A model generated the notes under the pieces. The model saw nothing but the letters and a program-made list of their open reading frames with translations. It did not search any database and had not been told where the DNA came from. This document shows positions 7,775-17,204 of a stretch of 64,000 bases of DNA, piece by piece (within the stretch, counting starts at the first letter, position 1; every line of letters starts with the position of its first letter). A program made the position numbers and the translations under genes. This DNA is from JAWKSY01 sp041402125 (GTDB lineage Bacteria > Planctomycetota > GCA-002687715 > DRQF01), in the NCBI GenBank assembly GCA_041402125.1, contig JAWKSY010000020.1, positions 1 to 64,000 of the forward strand, read 5' to 3'.

Positions 7775-10700
7775 TCACTGCTGCACGATCGAGATCGCGT
7801 TCACGTTCGTCCCCGCGGGCAGGCCGAGCAGATCGAGATCGTAGTGCTTCGTCAGCGTGCCCGCGGTGTTGGGGCCGAAGGCGCCGAGGAAGCGGACGAG
7901 GTCGTTCTGGTCTCCCGTGACGCCCGAGGCGTTGAGCGCGCCCTCCGTCGAGACGTACATGCCGAGCGAAGCGTCGAAGTGGAGCGCGTCGATGTTCTCG
8001 GACGTCGTTCCCAGGCCGAGGTCGGAGCCGTCGAACGCGAAGGAGAAGGTGCCCACCGTCACGAAGAGGAAGCTCTGCACGTCGAAGACGAGCACGTCCT
8101 GGCCCGCGGTGGGGGCCGTCGTGTCCGTCGTCGTCGCGCCGATCGTGCTCATCGCGAGGAACTGCACCCCGTCGTGGAAGAGACCGTCGATCGCCTCGTT
8201 CGCCCCGTCGAGTCCGACGTCGCTGCCGTCGAAGACGAAGTAGAGGAAGCCGGCCGTGTTCGTGCCCGTGCTCGTCGGGATGAAGTAGAGGATGTCGTTC
8301 GGCGTCACCTCGAACCCGTTGGGTCCGAAGAACACGCCGGGGACGTTCTGCGTCGTTCCGATCGAGAACAGGAACTGGCCGTTGCCGAAGGCGTGGAAGC
8401 CCGTGATGTCGTTCCCGGCGAGGCCGAGGTCCGAGCCGTCGATGACCATCGACCAGGCGCCGGTCGCGACGTCGTACCTCACCACGTCCTCGGGGCCGAC
8501 CGCGCCGACGCCGGGGACGGTCGTCGCCGCGTCGAAGCTCAGGTAGAGGTCGTCGTCGGAGAGGATCGTCCGGACCTGGATGTAGTTGATCTTCGTCTCC
8601 ACGGCCGATCCGCCGGGGCCGGTCGCGGTCAGGGAGACCGTGAAGTTGCCGCCGAGCAGGTAGGTGTGCGAGGGACTGGCCGCGGTCGAGGTCGTGCCGT
8701 CACCGAAGTCCCAGAAGAACGAGGTCGCCCCGCCACCGCTGAGGTTCGTGAAGTTGACCGCGGCGCCGATCCCGACGTCGGTCGAGGAGGCCTGGAAGTC
8801 GGCCGTGACCGCGCCGCCGCTCATCGACACCGTGACGTAGCCGGTCTTCGTGATCAGATCGGAGCCGCCGGGGCCGCTCGCGGTCAGAGTCACGTCGTAG
8901 ATGCCCGGCGTCGCGTAGGTGTGCGAGGGGTTGGTCTGCGTCGAGAGCCCGCCGTCGCCGAAGTTCCAGAGGACGCTCGAGGTCGGTCCGCCGCCGAGGA
9001 TCGCGGTGAAGCTCACGTTGAGCGGCGCGGTGCCGGTCGTGGGCGTTCCCGTGAAGTCGGCGGTGGGGGCCGGGATCGAGCTCACCGTGACGTAGCCCAC
9101 CTTCGTCACCAGATCCGAGCCGCCGGGGCCCGTCGCCGTCAGGCCGACGGTGTAGGTGCCCGACGCCATGTAGGTGTGCGAGGGGTTCTGCGCGGTGGAC
9201 GTCCCTCCGTCGCCGAAGGTCCAGGCCCATCCGGTCACCGATCCCGTGCTGAGGTCGCTGAAGTTCACCGTCAGCGGCGAGGTGCCCGAGGTCGGCGTGC
9301 CCGAGAAGTCGGCCACCGGGGCCGGGATCGAGATGACGGTGATGTAGGAGAGCTTCGTCTCGCTGTCCGAGCCGGTGGGGCCCACCACCGTCAGGGACAC
9401 GTCGTAGTTGCCCGCGCTCGAGTAGACGTGCGAGGGGTTGGCCTGGGTCGACATGCCGCCGTCACCGAAGTTCCAGAGGTACGACGTCACGGTGCCCGTC
9501 GTCTGGGCGGTGAAGTTCACGGTGAGCGGCGCCGTGCCGGAGGTCACCGAGGCGGTGAAGTCCGACACCGGCGGCGCGCTGGTCACCGTCACGTAGCCCG
9601 TCTTCGTCATCGTGTCCGACCCGTCGGGGCCGGTCACCGAGAGGGAGACGTCGTACGTGCCCGTCGCCGAGTAGACGTGCGACGGGTTCATCGCGGTGCT
9701 GACGCTGCCGTCGCCGAAGGCCCAGAAGTAGGTCGAGACGGTGCCGGTCGTCATCGGCGTGAAGTTCACCGTGAGGGGCGAGAAGCCGCTCGTCGGCGTG
9801 CCGGTGAAGTCCGACGTGATGAGCGGCACCGGCGTCTCGAGCCGGAAGTCGTCGGCGTAGGCGATCGAGGCCTGCGCGCCGTCGACGAGGTTGCCGCAGC
9901 TCACCTGGACGATGAAGGTCGTGCTCGTCGTCGAACCCGGGAAGAGCGTCGCGAGGTTCGCCGAGACCGCGGTCACCGCCGTCATCGGCAACGCGTGCCG
10001 GGCCGAGGTGTTCGGCGTCGCCGTGAAGGTGTCGGCGTAGTAGAGGTTGACCCAGGTCGCGCCGTCGGTGACGTCGACGCTCATGAAGTCGTTGAACTGC
10101 GTCTCGTTGGCGTTCTCGTTGCGGATGAAGGCCGCGTCGAAGGTGAGGAGCGTGTCGCCGGCCGCGTAGCCGAAGGCCTGGGACACCGCGCTCACGTTCG
10201 CGGGCGGGCTTCCCGCGCCGCCGATGTTCGAGGGCGGGGTGGCCGCGTTCGAGCCGGACGCGCTGACCTCGAGCCACTTCGTGCCGTGGGACGGCAGCCC
10301 GTTGTCGGTCGCGACGCCGCCGGTGGGGAGGACGAGGTTCGCGCCGCCCGAGGCGTTCGTCCACGGCGTGGCCGGAGCCGAACCCGCGGTCTGCGCCTCG
10401 AAGGAGCCGTCGGAGAGCGGGCTCGGCCCGCCGCCGCCGCCGGTGCCGGCGTTGTGGATGTAGAGCGCGAAGTCCTGGTCGGTCCCGTCCGTGTTGCCCG
10501 GAACGCCGTTGCCGGCGATGGTCGTCGCGGTGACGGTCACGGTGAAGGCGCCGCTGAAGCCGGCCGGCAGGAAGACCGACTCGGTGTTGTTGCGGAAGTC
10601 GGCGCTGCCGCCGGTGGTCGAGGTGGCGCCGCTGAAGACGTTGCCGCGGTAGGTGTTCCCGCCGATCGTGACCGTGAGGTCGAGGTCGTTGACGTAGGGG

Positions 10701-12790
10701 GCGCCGGTCGTGCTGCCGGGCGCGTCCGTCCAGACGAGCACGACCCGGAACTCGTCACCCGCGTTGGCGACGGTCCCGTTGACGACGTGCTGCGCGCCGG
10801 TCGAGCCGAGGATGACGCTCTGGTCGACGGTCATCGTCGGGGCGCCGTCGAAGGTGCGGCTGAGATCGAGGCGGCCCATGCCCTGCGAGTTGCTCGGCAG
10901 GGTGCCGCCGGTGCTGCCCATGTAGGTGCCGCTGCCCACGATGATCGCCTTCGTGAGGGCCGGGCTGGGGACGGGCAGTCCCTTGTTGATCGCGTCCTGG
11001 CGGATCAGCGCGGCGCCGCCGGCGACCGCGGGCGTCGAGTGGCTGGTGCCGCTCGACCAGGCGTAGAGCGTCTGGCCGTTGTTCGGCCAGTACTGGTTGC
11101 AGACGCTCGAGCCGTTGTAGTTGCTCTGCGGGATGCCGGCCTGGATGTGCGTGCCGGGCGCGACGATCTCGGGCTTCCAGCGCCCGTCGCCGCCGCCGGA
11201 GTCGACCGGGCCGCGCGAGGAGAAGTTGATGATCTGGTTGACGTTGTTCGCGCCGGAGTTGCCGACGCCGCAGCCGTCACCGCCGGTCTGGCGGTAGTTC
11301 TCGGAGGCGCCCACGGTCACGCAGTTCTTCGCGGTGCCGGGCGAGCCGATCGTGCCGGAGCCCGAGCCGTCGTTGCCGGCGGCCCAGATGAAGGTCATCT
11401 CCTGGTTGCCGCTCACCGATCCCCGGGAGTCGCGGGCGAGGAAGTCGATCTCCTGCGCGTCCGAGTTGTAGGTGAAGAGATTGCTGAAGCCCCACGAGTT
11501 GGAGCTGATGCGCGCTCCGTTCGAGTAGGCGGTGTTCTCCCAGTTCGTCGGCGTCGGGCTCTGGTTGCTGCCGAAGATCGCGGTCGTGCCGACGCGCGCC
11601 CAGGGGGCGATGCCGAGGCCGAACTGGTAGCCGTTCGAGTCCTCGTAGAGCGTGCCGGTCTGGTCGTTGTAGCCGGCGACGATGTTCGCGTTGAGGAAGC
11701 CGTGTCCGCCCTGGGTGGCGCCCTGGTTGGTCACGTTGTTCGTGAAGGCGATGCGTCCGTTCGGAAGATCAGGGTGGCCGGTGAGGACGGTCGCGTCGTC
11801 GACGACGTTGACCGAGAAGCCGGTGAACTGACCCGAGCCGAAACCCTTGCCCGCCAGGAAGCCGAGGTAGCCCGGTCCGGTGGGGACGTTGCCGCTGACG
11901 GCGCCGGCCATGATCTGGCCCTGGATCTCGTCCAGGCGACGGCGCTCGGCGCGGGGCTCGATCGCGAAGACGGAGGGATCCCGCGCGACGGCGCGGGCGT
12001 GGACGGGATCGAGGTCGACGCCGACGTTCAGGTAGGGACCGACCGGAACGACGCGCAGGACGGAGGCCGCGAGGCCGGCCAGGCGATCGAGCGCGGCGGC
12101 GGCGTCCGGACCGGCGACGAGCTGGACGGTCATCGGCATGGGGAAGCCGGTCGCGTTCTCGGCCGCGTCGGAGATCTCCTCGCGCAGGCGGAAGGCCGGC
12201 TCGTAGACGCCGACGCGCCGGAGCGCGGCGAGGCGGTTCTCGAGGTCGACGAGGCGGGCGACGTTCTCCGGCGCCACCGCCACCACGTAGCTGCACATCG
12301 GGAGGTACTGGACGACCCGCGCGCCGACCGTCTCGAGCTCGGCCAGCCAGGCGTCGCGCGCCGGGGCGCGGAAGCTGACGAGGTAGAGGCCCGCCGTCTG
12401 GTCGAGCTCGGCGTCCCCGCCGATGCGCTCGCGCGGATCGATGCTCTCGAGGAGGTCCGTCGGCCGGTTGAGGTCGAGGCGCCGGCCCTGGAGGACGACG
12501 AGGTCGAGCTCGTCGCGAAGTCGCAGGCCGGAGCCGAGCAGGCCCTCGCGACCGCCGGGCCAGGTCCGCTCGTCCACCCGCGCGAGACGGAACGCGCCGT
12601 AGTCCTCGCTCCAGAGGGGCGTCGCCTCGGCCGGCAGCTCGCCGCCGCGTTCGATCTGGACGAGGTGCTCGAATCCCGCGTTGACGAAGCCGTCGGGCAG
12701 CGGGCCGGAGGCGTTCTGGGCGACGAGGCCCGCCGCCAGGAGACAGGAGAGCAGCGCGGCGAGCAGGGCTCGCGTCGTGGTGGAGAGCAT
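7775..12790 (-). CDS. Secreted subtilisin-like (S8) protease with five PKD domains and a C-terminal triple repeat
   Basis: 1671 aa. Signal peptide: LLAALLSCLLAAGLVAQ. Residues 25-300 look like an N-terminal propeptide/inhibitory region. The S8 domain has Asp near 330 (NVVDDATVLTGHPD), His near 362 (QGGHGFLNANIVAGYN), oxyanion Asn region WAAGNDGSGSG and Ser near 583 (SSGTSHSTPAVAGGAAL). A proprotein-convertase-like sandwich follows (about 640-780), then a MAM/jelly-roll-like region (795-985). Five PKD domains at about 990-1410 each carry a W-x-FGDG motif and a PSHxY turn. The last 260 residues hold three diverged repeats marked by DGSDLGL or DGSDVGL. No sortase, PEP-CTERM or type IX tail is visible. 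Likely extracellular protein degradation. The ATG at 12790 fits the signal peptide. Confidence 0.92.
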   Translation of the reverse strand: MLSTTTRALLAALLSCLLAAGLVAQNASGPLPDGFVNAGFEHLVQIERGGELPAEATPLWSEDYGAFRLARVDERTWPGGREGLLGSGLRLRDELDLVVLQGRRLDLNRPTDLLESIDPRERIGGDAELDQTAGLYLVSFRAPARDAWLAELETVGARVVQYLPMCSYVVAVAPENVARLVDLENRLAALRRVGVYEPAFRLREEISDAAENATGFPMPMTVQLVAGPDAAAALDRLAGLAASVLRVVPVGPYLNVGVDLDPVHARAVARDPSVFAIEPRAERRRLDEIQGQIMAGAVSGNVPTGPGYLGFLAGKGFGSGQFTGFSVNVVDDATVLTGHPDLPNGRIAFTNNVTNQGATQGGHGFLNANIVAGYNDQTGTLYEDSNGYQFGLGIAPWARVGTTAIFGSNQSPTPTNWENTAYSNGARISSNSWGFSNLFTYNSDAQEIDFLARDSRGSVSGNQEMTFIWAAGNDGSGSGTIGSPGTAKNCVTVGASENYRQTGGDGCGVGNSGANNVNQIINFSSRGPVDSGGGDGRWKPEIVAPGTHIQAGIPQSNYNGSSVCNQYWPNNGQTLYAWSSGTSHSTPAVAGGAALIRQDAINKGLPVPSPALTKAIIVGSGTYMGSTGGTLPSNSQGMGRLDLSRTFDGAPTMTVDQSVILGSTGAQHVVNGTVANAGDEFRVVLVWTDAPGSTTGAPYVNDLDLTVTIGGNTYRGNVFSGATSTTGGSADFRNNTESVFLPAGFSGAFTVTVTATTIAGNGVPGNTDGTDQDFALYIHNAGTGGGGGPSPLSDGSFEAQTAGSAPATPWTNASGGANLVLPTGGVATDNGLPSHGTKWLEVSASGSNAATPPSNIGGAGSPPANVSAVSQAFGYAAGDTLLTFDAAFIRNENANETQFNDFMSVDVTDGATWVNLYYADTFTATPNTSARHALPMTAVTAVSANLATLFPGSTTSTTFIVQVSCGNLVDGAQASIAYADDFRLETPVPLITSDFTGTPTSGFSPLTVNFTPMTTGTVSTYFWAFGDGSVSTAMNPSHVYSATGTYDVSLSVTGPDGSDTMTKTGYVTVTSAPPVSDFTASVTSGTAPLTVNFTAQTTGTVTSYLWNFGDGGMSTQANPSHVYSSAGNYDVSLTVVGPTGSDSETKLSYITVISIPAPVADFSGTPTSGTSPLTVNFSDLSTGSVTGWAWTFGDGGTSTAQNPSHTYMASGTYTVGLTATGPGGSDLVTKVGYVTVSSIPAPTADFTGTPTTGTAPLNVSFTAILGGGPTSSVLWNFGDGGLSTQTNPSHTYATPGIYDVTLTASGPGGSDLITKTGYVTVSMSGGAVTADFQASSTDVGIGAAVNFTNLSGGGATSFFWDFGDGTTSTAASPSHTYLLGGNFTVSLTATGPGGSAVETKINYIQVRTILSDDDLYLSFDAATTVPGVGAVGPEDVVRYDVATGAWSMVIDGSDLGLAGNDITGFHAFGNGQFLFSIGTTQNVPGVFFGPNGFEVTPNDILYFIPTSTGTNTAGFLYFVFDGSDVGLDGANEAIDGLFHDGVQFLAMSTIGATTTDTTAPTAGQDVLVFDVQSFLFVTVGTFSFAFDGSDLGLGTTSENIDALHFDASLGMYVSTEGALNASGVTGDQNDLVRFLGAFGPNTAGTLTKHYDLDLLGLPAGTNVNAISIVQQ
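8560..9830. repeat. Tandem degenerate DNA repeats encoding PKD domains
   Basis: Five head-to-tail units of about 250 bases in the subtilase gene. Each contains the codons for PSHxY, the FGDG turn and the strand ending in GY(V/I)TV. Units 1-4 are close in DNA sequence, the fifth more diverged, indicating expansion by unequal exchange. Such units are prone to copy-number change and misassembly. Confidence 0.7.
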
Positions 12791-12986
12791 CGACTTCCTC
12801 GCAGGTCCGGACCGCGGACGGACGTCGGAGCGGGATCGCTCCCCCGGTTCGGTGAGGGAGCTTCCGGATCGCCAGGACGCGCGGCGGAGATGTCAAAACG
12901 GCGGGCGCACCGGGAAACCCGGTCGCCATGTCCCGTACGGTAGTCCTCGGGGCGGGGCGAGGTCAAAGAAGTTCAGGACGGACAGG

Positions 12987-13034
12987 AAAACCCCCGCCGG
13001 GCGGCCGCGAGCGGAAGTCCGGCCGCCGCCGGGG
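12987..13034 (-). terminator. Intrinsic terminator of the FHA-AOR-tupABC operon
   Basis: On the minus strand, just after the tupC stop, two GC-rich arms (13021-13034 and 12991-13006) form a long imperfect hairpin followed at once by TTTTCC (12985-12990). This is the best intrinsic terminator in the window and marks the operon end. Confidence 0.7.
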
Positions 13035-13036
13035 CT

Positions 13037-13645
13037 TCAGGCGGTCGGGTCGGGGAGCAGGCGCCCGGCGTCGAGGGTGATCTCCCGCCAGTCCGCGCCG
13101 AGTTCGAGGGGACGGGGGCTCGCGATGAGGATCGTCGCGTCGAGGCCCCCGAGGACCCCGGCGAGCTCCCGGTTCCGGCCCGCGTCGAGGTCGGAGAAGG
13201 GCTCGTCCAGGAGGAGCAGGGCAGGTTCGAGGACCAGCGCCCGGGCGAGGGCGACGCGTCGCTTCTCGCCGCCGGAGAGGCCTCCCACGCGCCGGCCCAT
13301 CAGCGCCTCGAGCGAGAAGGCGGCGATCCAGGGGGCCAGCCGGCGCTCGCGCTCGGCCCGGCCGAGCCCCCGCGCGCGCAGCCCGAAGTGGAGGTTGCCC
13401 TTCACCCGGCCGCGGAAGAGGTAGGGCGACTGGTGGACGAAGACGCGCCCTCGCAGCGGCGCCGCGACCTCGACCCGGCCGCGATGATCCCGTTCGAGGC
13501 CGGCGAGGACCCGGAGCAGGGTCGACTTCCCGCTGCCGTTGTGCCCGCGGACGATCACGCGATCGCCGGCTCCGACCGCCAGCGCCGGGAGGTCGAGGAT
13601 GCGCCGGCGTCCCCGCTCGACGACGAGGTCGCGGATCTCGATCAC
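13037..13645 (-). CDS. tupC: Tungstate ABC transporter ATP-binding protein (TupC-like), no canonical H-loop
   Basis: 202 aa, short for an ABC ATPase. Walker A is GHNGSGKST (35-43), the Q-loop VHQSPYLF, signature LSGGEKRRVALARAL, Walker B LLLLDEP and D-loop SDLD. After Walker B the switch histidine expected in a THD motif is replaced: the strand reads ILIASPRPLELG. The H-loop His normally contacts the gamma-phosphate, so its loss is unusual, although the Walker B Glu is intact. The ATG overlaps the permease stop by four bases, so translation is coupled. Assignment to tungstate comes from the neighbouring TupA-type binding protein and the AOR gene in the same operon, not from the ATPase itself. 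Confidence 0.85.
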   Translation of the reverse strand: MIEIRDLVVERGRRRILDLPALAVGAGDRVIVRGHNGSGKSTLLRVLAGLERDHRGRVEVAAPLRGRVFVHQSPYLFRGRVKGNLHFGLRARGLGRAERERRLAPWIAAFSLEALMGRRVGGLSGGEKRRVALARALVLEPALLLLDEPFSDLDAGRNRELAGVLGGLDATILIASPRPLELGADWREITLDAGRLLPDPTA

Positions 13646-14343
13646 GTCCGGTCCTCCTTGCCGCGCTCGAAGGACAGGATCACGAGGATCCCGGTGACGC
13701 CGAGGGCCATCAGGAGGAGGATGAGTCCCATCGCGAGGCCGCGCTCGTACTCGCCCCGGCTCGTCTCGAGGACGATCGCCCCGGCGAGGGTGCGCGTGTG
13801 GCCCGGGATGTTGCCGCCTACCATCACCGCGATGCCGAGCTCGGTCATGCAGCGGGCGAGGGCGGTGAGGATGCCGAGCAGGACGCCGGTGCGCGACTCC
13901 GAGAGCATCGCCAGCGAGGTGCGGATCGGTCCCGCGCCGAGGGTCCGGGCGGTCTCGGCGACGCGCCGGTCCAGACCGGAGAGCGAACCCTGCGTCATCG
14001 AGAAGACGATCGGCAGGGCGAGGAGGAGCTCGCCGGCGACGATCGCCCAGGACGTGTAGATGAGCTTCAGGTCGCCGAGGACGCCGTAGCGGGCGAAGAT
14101 CGAGTAGCAGAGGATGCCGATGAAGGCGGTGGGGAAGGCCATCGCCGTGCGCGCGCAGAGGATGAGCGCGCGCCGCCCGGGAAACTCCCGTCGCGCCACG
14201 AGGCAGCCGAGCGGGATGCCGACCGCGGCCGCGATCGCGACCGCGGCGACGCTGACCCAGAGGGTCCGGAGGGCGGCGTCGAAGACGCGCGCGTCGCCGG
14301 AGAGGATGAGACGACCCGCCTCGAGGAGGCCTTCCCTCAGCAT
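13642..14343 (-). CDS. tupB: Tungstate ABC transporter permease (TupB-like)
   Basis: 233 aa, five or six hydrophobic segments: about 25-45 (VSVAAVAIAAAVGIPLG), 57-80, 92-115, 145-165 and 200-225. The cytoplasmic EAA-type loop ETARTLGAGPIRTSLAML, which docks on the ATPase, lies near residues 128-145. The single-subunit organisation and length fit TupB/WtpB-type oxyanion permeases. The gene starts 40 bases after the binding-protein stop and overlaps the ATPase gene by ATGA. It probably forms a homodimer moving tungstate or molybdate across the inner membrane. Confidence 0.88.
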   Translation of the reverse strand: MLREGLLEAGRLILSGDARVFDAALRTLWVSVAAVAIAAAVGIPLGCLVARREFPGRRALILCARTAMAFPTAFIGILCYSIFARYGVLGDLKLIYTSWAIVAGELLLALPIVFSMTQGSLSGLDRRVAETARTLGAGPIRTSLAMLSESRTGVLLGILTALARCMTELGIAVMVGGNIPGHTRTLAGAIVLETSRGEYERGLAMGLILLLMALGVTGILVILSFERGKEDRT

Positions 14344-14383
14344 CTCCGGTCGTTCCGCGCGCGCGCCTTCGCGACCCGGAGGG

Positions 14384-15232
14384 TCACTCGCCCTGGACGC
14401 CCGGCGTGAAGATCGGAACGCCGTTGATCTGGTAGCCGGCGATGATCGCCCGCGCCTCGGGTCCGGTGAGCCAGGCGGCCAGCTCGTCGACGATCGGGTC
14501 CTTCTCGAGCGGGCGCTTCGCGACCGGCAGCGTGATCACGTGGTAGGGGTTCGCGAGGAGGGAGTGGTCGGAGACGAGGATCTCGAGCTCGATCTTCGGC
14601 TTGAAGTTCGCGAAGGTGCCGGTGTCGATCAGCGTGTAGCCGTTCATCTCGTTCGCCATCGTGACGGTCGCCCCCATGCCGCGACCCGACTCGATGTAAC
14701 CCTCGAAGCCCGGGTTCCCGCCGGCGGCCTTCCAGACCGAGCGCTCGCGGTCGTGGGTGCCGCTGTCGTCGCCGCGCGAGAGGAAGCGCGCGCCGGAGGC
14801 CGCGATCGCGCGGAGCGCCTCGTCCGGCGTCTTGCCGCGGATCTTCGCCGGGTCGTCCTTCGGGCCGACGAGGAGGAAGCCCGACTCCATCAGCGGCAGG
14901 CGGGCGAGGCCGTGACCGGCCTCGAGGAAGGCCTTCTCCCGCGCCGGTGAGTGCACGACGAGGATGTCGACGTGTCCGGCCTCGGCGTCCTTCATCGCCG
15001 CGCCCGTTCCCTTCGCGAGGACGACGAGCTCGGCGCCCGGATGCGACTTCTCGAAGGCCGGCTTCAGGACCTCGAAGAGTCCGCTGTCGCGGAGGCTCGT
15101 GGTGGCGCCGATCTTGACGACCTTCGTCTCGGTCGCGGCGGAGGTCCCGTCGCCCTTCTTCTCGCCGCCGCAGGCGACGACGAGGGCGAGGAGGGCGAGA
15201 AGGGACAGGAACGTGCGGGGGGCCGTTTTCAT
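14384..15232 (-). CDS. tupA: Tungstate-binding lipoprotein (TupA-like)
   Basis: 282 aa. Lipoprotein signal with lipobox ALVVAC, Cys21. The mature part has the TupA signature: TTSLRDSGLF (about 45-54) at the start of lobe 1 and SRGDDSGTH (about 153-161) in lobe 2, the two oxyanion-contacting segments of tungstate-specific TupA proteins; ModA has different motifs. The C-terminal part has YTLIDTGTF and NPYHVITLP, also typical. The gene starts four bases after the AOR stop, so transporter and tungstoenzyme are almost certainly on one transcript. The family binds tungstate with strong preference over molybdate, which supports tungsten as the metal of the upstream enzyme. Confidence 0.92.
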   Translation of the reverse strand: MKTAPRTFLSLLALLALVVACGGEKKGDGTSAATETKVVKIGATTSLRDSGLFEVLKPAFEKSHPGAELVVLAKGTGAAMKDAEAGHVDILVVHSPAREKAFLEAGHGLARLPLMESGFLLVGPKDDPAKIRGKTPDEALRAIAASGARFLSRGDDSGTHDRERSVWKAAGGNPGFEGYIESGRGMGATVTMANEMNGYTLIDTGTFANFKPKIELEILVSDHSLLANPYHVITLPVAKRPLEKDPIVDELAAWLTGPEARAIIAGYQINGVPIFTPGVQGE

Positions 15233-15236
15233 GGAG

Positions 15237-17204
15237 TCAGATTCCCTCGTGGACGAGCATCTCGTCGAACTTGGCGACGACCTGGGTCTTGACCTGATCG
15301 AAGAACTCCTTCGAGTTGAAGTGTTCCAGTTCGATCTGCGGGTACTCGTTGTGGACCTCGAGCGGCATGTTGTAGTCCGCCTCGACGAAGCCCTGCTTCT
15401 TCTCGAGCTTGTAGCCGCGCAGGAAGGTGCGGCGGATGACCTTCTCGAGGTCCTCGGCGGTGACGTTCAGGCCCGTCAGGATGCGGATCGCGTCCGCCAT
15501 CATCGGGTGCGGGATCGCCGAGAACTTGCAGACGCCGAGGATGTCGTCGCGGATGATCGCGAGCCCGCGCGTCGTGATGGCCTCGACCCAGTAGTCGAGC
15601 CCCTTCTCCTTCTCGAAGACGTAGAGGAGGTAGGTGCGCATCGACATGTGGCCGCCGGCCAGCGCCCAGGGGTAGCCCGGGTTGAACTGCGGCAGGTAGG
15701 CGGGGAACTCCATGCCCTTGCAGTGCATGGCGTACTCCGTCGCGCCGAGGCCCTCGGAGAGGCGCTTCGATCCCTGGCCGAGGAGCTTGAGCCGGCCGTG
15801 GGCGGTCTCGACGACCGCCTTCATCGCGTTCTCGTAGTCCCCGTACTGGATCCAGTCGGGGATCATCGTCTCCTCGCCCGCCTCCTTGCGACGCTTGTTG
15901 TATTCCATCGCGTAGGAGAGCGTGACGCCGAAGGAGATCGAGTCCATGCCGTGGTCGTCGACCATGTCGACGAGGTGGCAGGCGTGGTGGATGTCGAAGA
16001 TCCCGATGTTCGAGGACATGAGGTTCAGCGGCTCGTAGTCGAGCTTCGCCAGGAACTTCCCGAGCTTGGGCTTCTTGCCCTCGCCCTGGTCCTCGGCCTC
16101 GTAGACGTTCTTGTGGCAGGCGACGCCGCAGAGGAAGCAGGCCTCGTCCTTCACGACGAGATCGCCGCGGGCCTCGACGTTCTCGCGGTAGAGCGGCACC
16201 GAGATGTCCGTGCCGGTCGGGTTGAAGTTGTTCTCCGGCATCGCGTGCAACGGGTTCAGCGCGTGCGCGTTGGACCAGGTGCCGCCGCCGCCGTCGCCCT
16301 TCGCCTTGTCGCGGAAGCGACGGCTTCCCTCGCCGCGCATGACCTCCTTGTTGATCGGCGCGAGGTCGGGGTACTTGTTCGGGTCCTTCTTGTCCTTCAC
16401 GTCCGCGACGATCGCGAGGAGGTTCTTCGACCCCATGATGCCGCCCATGCCGCCGCGGCCGCAGAAGCGCGCCTTCATGTCACCGGAGCGGAGCTGGTTG
16501 ACGGTCGAGAGGCCGATGCAGGCCATCGCGACGTTCTCGTAGTTCTCACCGGCCGGACCGATCGCCGCGAAGTGCGCCTCGGGATAGATCTCCTTCAGGT
16601 GCTGCATCTTCGCGTTGATGCGCATGCCGACGAGGGCGGCGGCGCTCTTGAACTCGAAGCGGACGCGACCGGTCTCGTCCTCGTAGATGCGGAGGTAGAC
16701 CGGCTTGTGCGCGCGGCCGGTGAAGATCACCTCGTCCACGCCCATCATCTTGATCTTGGTGCCGAACTTCCCGCTGCCCGCGGACCACATCGCCGAGGGC
16801 TTGTCGTCGAGCGAGGCCTTCAGCGGTGAGTAGCCGTGGAAGTAGGTCCGCAGTCCGGTCATGAACTGGCTGCCGGAGAGGATGCCGAGGTTCAGGATGA
16901 GCGGGGCCTTGGGGTCGTAGGGGTCGTCGACGTCATAGCGCTCGAGGACCTTGAAGGCGCGCGCGGCGCCGCCGAGGGCGTCCTCCAGGTCGCGGGCCTG
17001 GACCTCGCGCTTCGAGGCGTGGTAGCCGGACATGTCGACCAGGTAGCGGTTGAAGCTCCCGCCGAGCGGCGTGCCGGCGTCCTCGGCGAAGTCCGGCGCG
17101 GCGACGGGGACGGGCTCGCCGGCCGGGGCCGAGGCCGGCGTGGCGGCCGGGCGCGGAGCGGCGGCGGGAGCCGGGGCCGGCGCGGGCGGGGGCCGGCGCG
17201 GGGG
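15237..17204 (-). CDS. aor: Tungsten aldehyde ferredoxin oxidoreductase (AOR) part of an FHA-AOR fusion
   Basis: AOR-family oxidoreductase, which oxidises aldehydes to acids with W-bis-pterin and a 4Fe-4S cluster. The four cluster cysteines are present: C-x2-C-x3-C in CFLCGVACHK (bases 16118-16141) and the distal Cys in DDILGVCKF (15525-15545). The cofactor motif GRGGMGGIMGSKNLLAI and AAIGPAGEN are intact. The first in-frame ATG (17033) would give 598 aa but cuts the first strand of the fold: GGSFNRYLVD lies just upstream in the same frame, with no start codon before it. The frame stays open into the Ala-Pro linker of the FHA gene, where removing one C from a five-C run (minus strand; 17188-17192 or 17200-17204) joins both. 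The original protein is therefore probably one FHA-AOR chain. The stop is four bases before tupA. Confidence 0.88.
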   Translation of the reverse strand, partial: PPRRPPPAPAPAPAAAPRPAATPASAPAGEPVPVAAPDFAEDAGTPLGGSFNRYLVDMSGYHASKREVQARDLEDALGGAARAFKVLERYDVDDPYDPKAPLILNLGILSGSQFMTGLRTYFHGYSPLKASLDDKPSAMWSAGSGKFGTKIKMMGVDEVIFTGRAHKPVYLRIYEDETGRVRFEFKSAAALVGMRINAKMQHLKEIYPEAHFAAIGPAGENYENVAMACIGLSTVNQLRSGDMKARFCGRGGMGGIMGSKNLLAIVADVKDKKDPNKYPDLAPINKEVMRGEGSRRFRDKAKGDGGGGTWSNAHALNPLHAMPENNFNPTGTDISVPLYRENVEARGDLVVKDEACFLCGVACHKNVYEAEDQGEGKKPKLGKFLAKLDYEPLNLMSSNIGIFDIHHACHLVDMVDDHGMDSISFGVTLSYAMEYNKRRKEAGEETMIPDWIQYGDYENAMKAVVETAHGRLKLLGQGSKRLSEGLGATEYAMHCKGMEFPAYLPQFNPGYPWALAGGHMSMRTYLLYVFEKEKGLDYWVEAITTRGLAIIRDDILGVCKFSAIPHPMMADAIRILTGLNVTAEDLEKVIRRTFLRGYKLEKKQGFVEADYNMPLEVHNEYPQIELEHFNSKEFFDQVKTQVVAKFDEMLVHEGI

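Noticed and set aside
7844..12943. Open frame of 1699 codons on the plus strand opposite the subtilase
   Set aside because: It is a shadow of the subtilase frame in very GC-rich DNA: Arg/Gly/Val-rich, no domain, no signal peptide, and the opposite strand gives a full family match.
15237..17033. AOR as an independent gene starting at the ATG at 17033
   Set aside because: That start cuts the first conserved strand, has no ribosome site of note, and the frame stays open upstream into the FHA linker.
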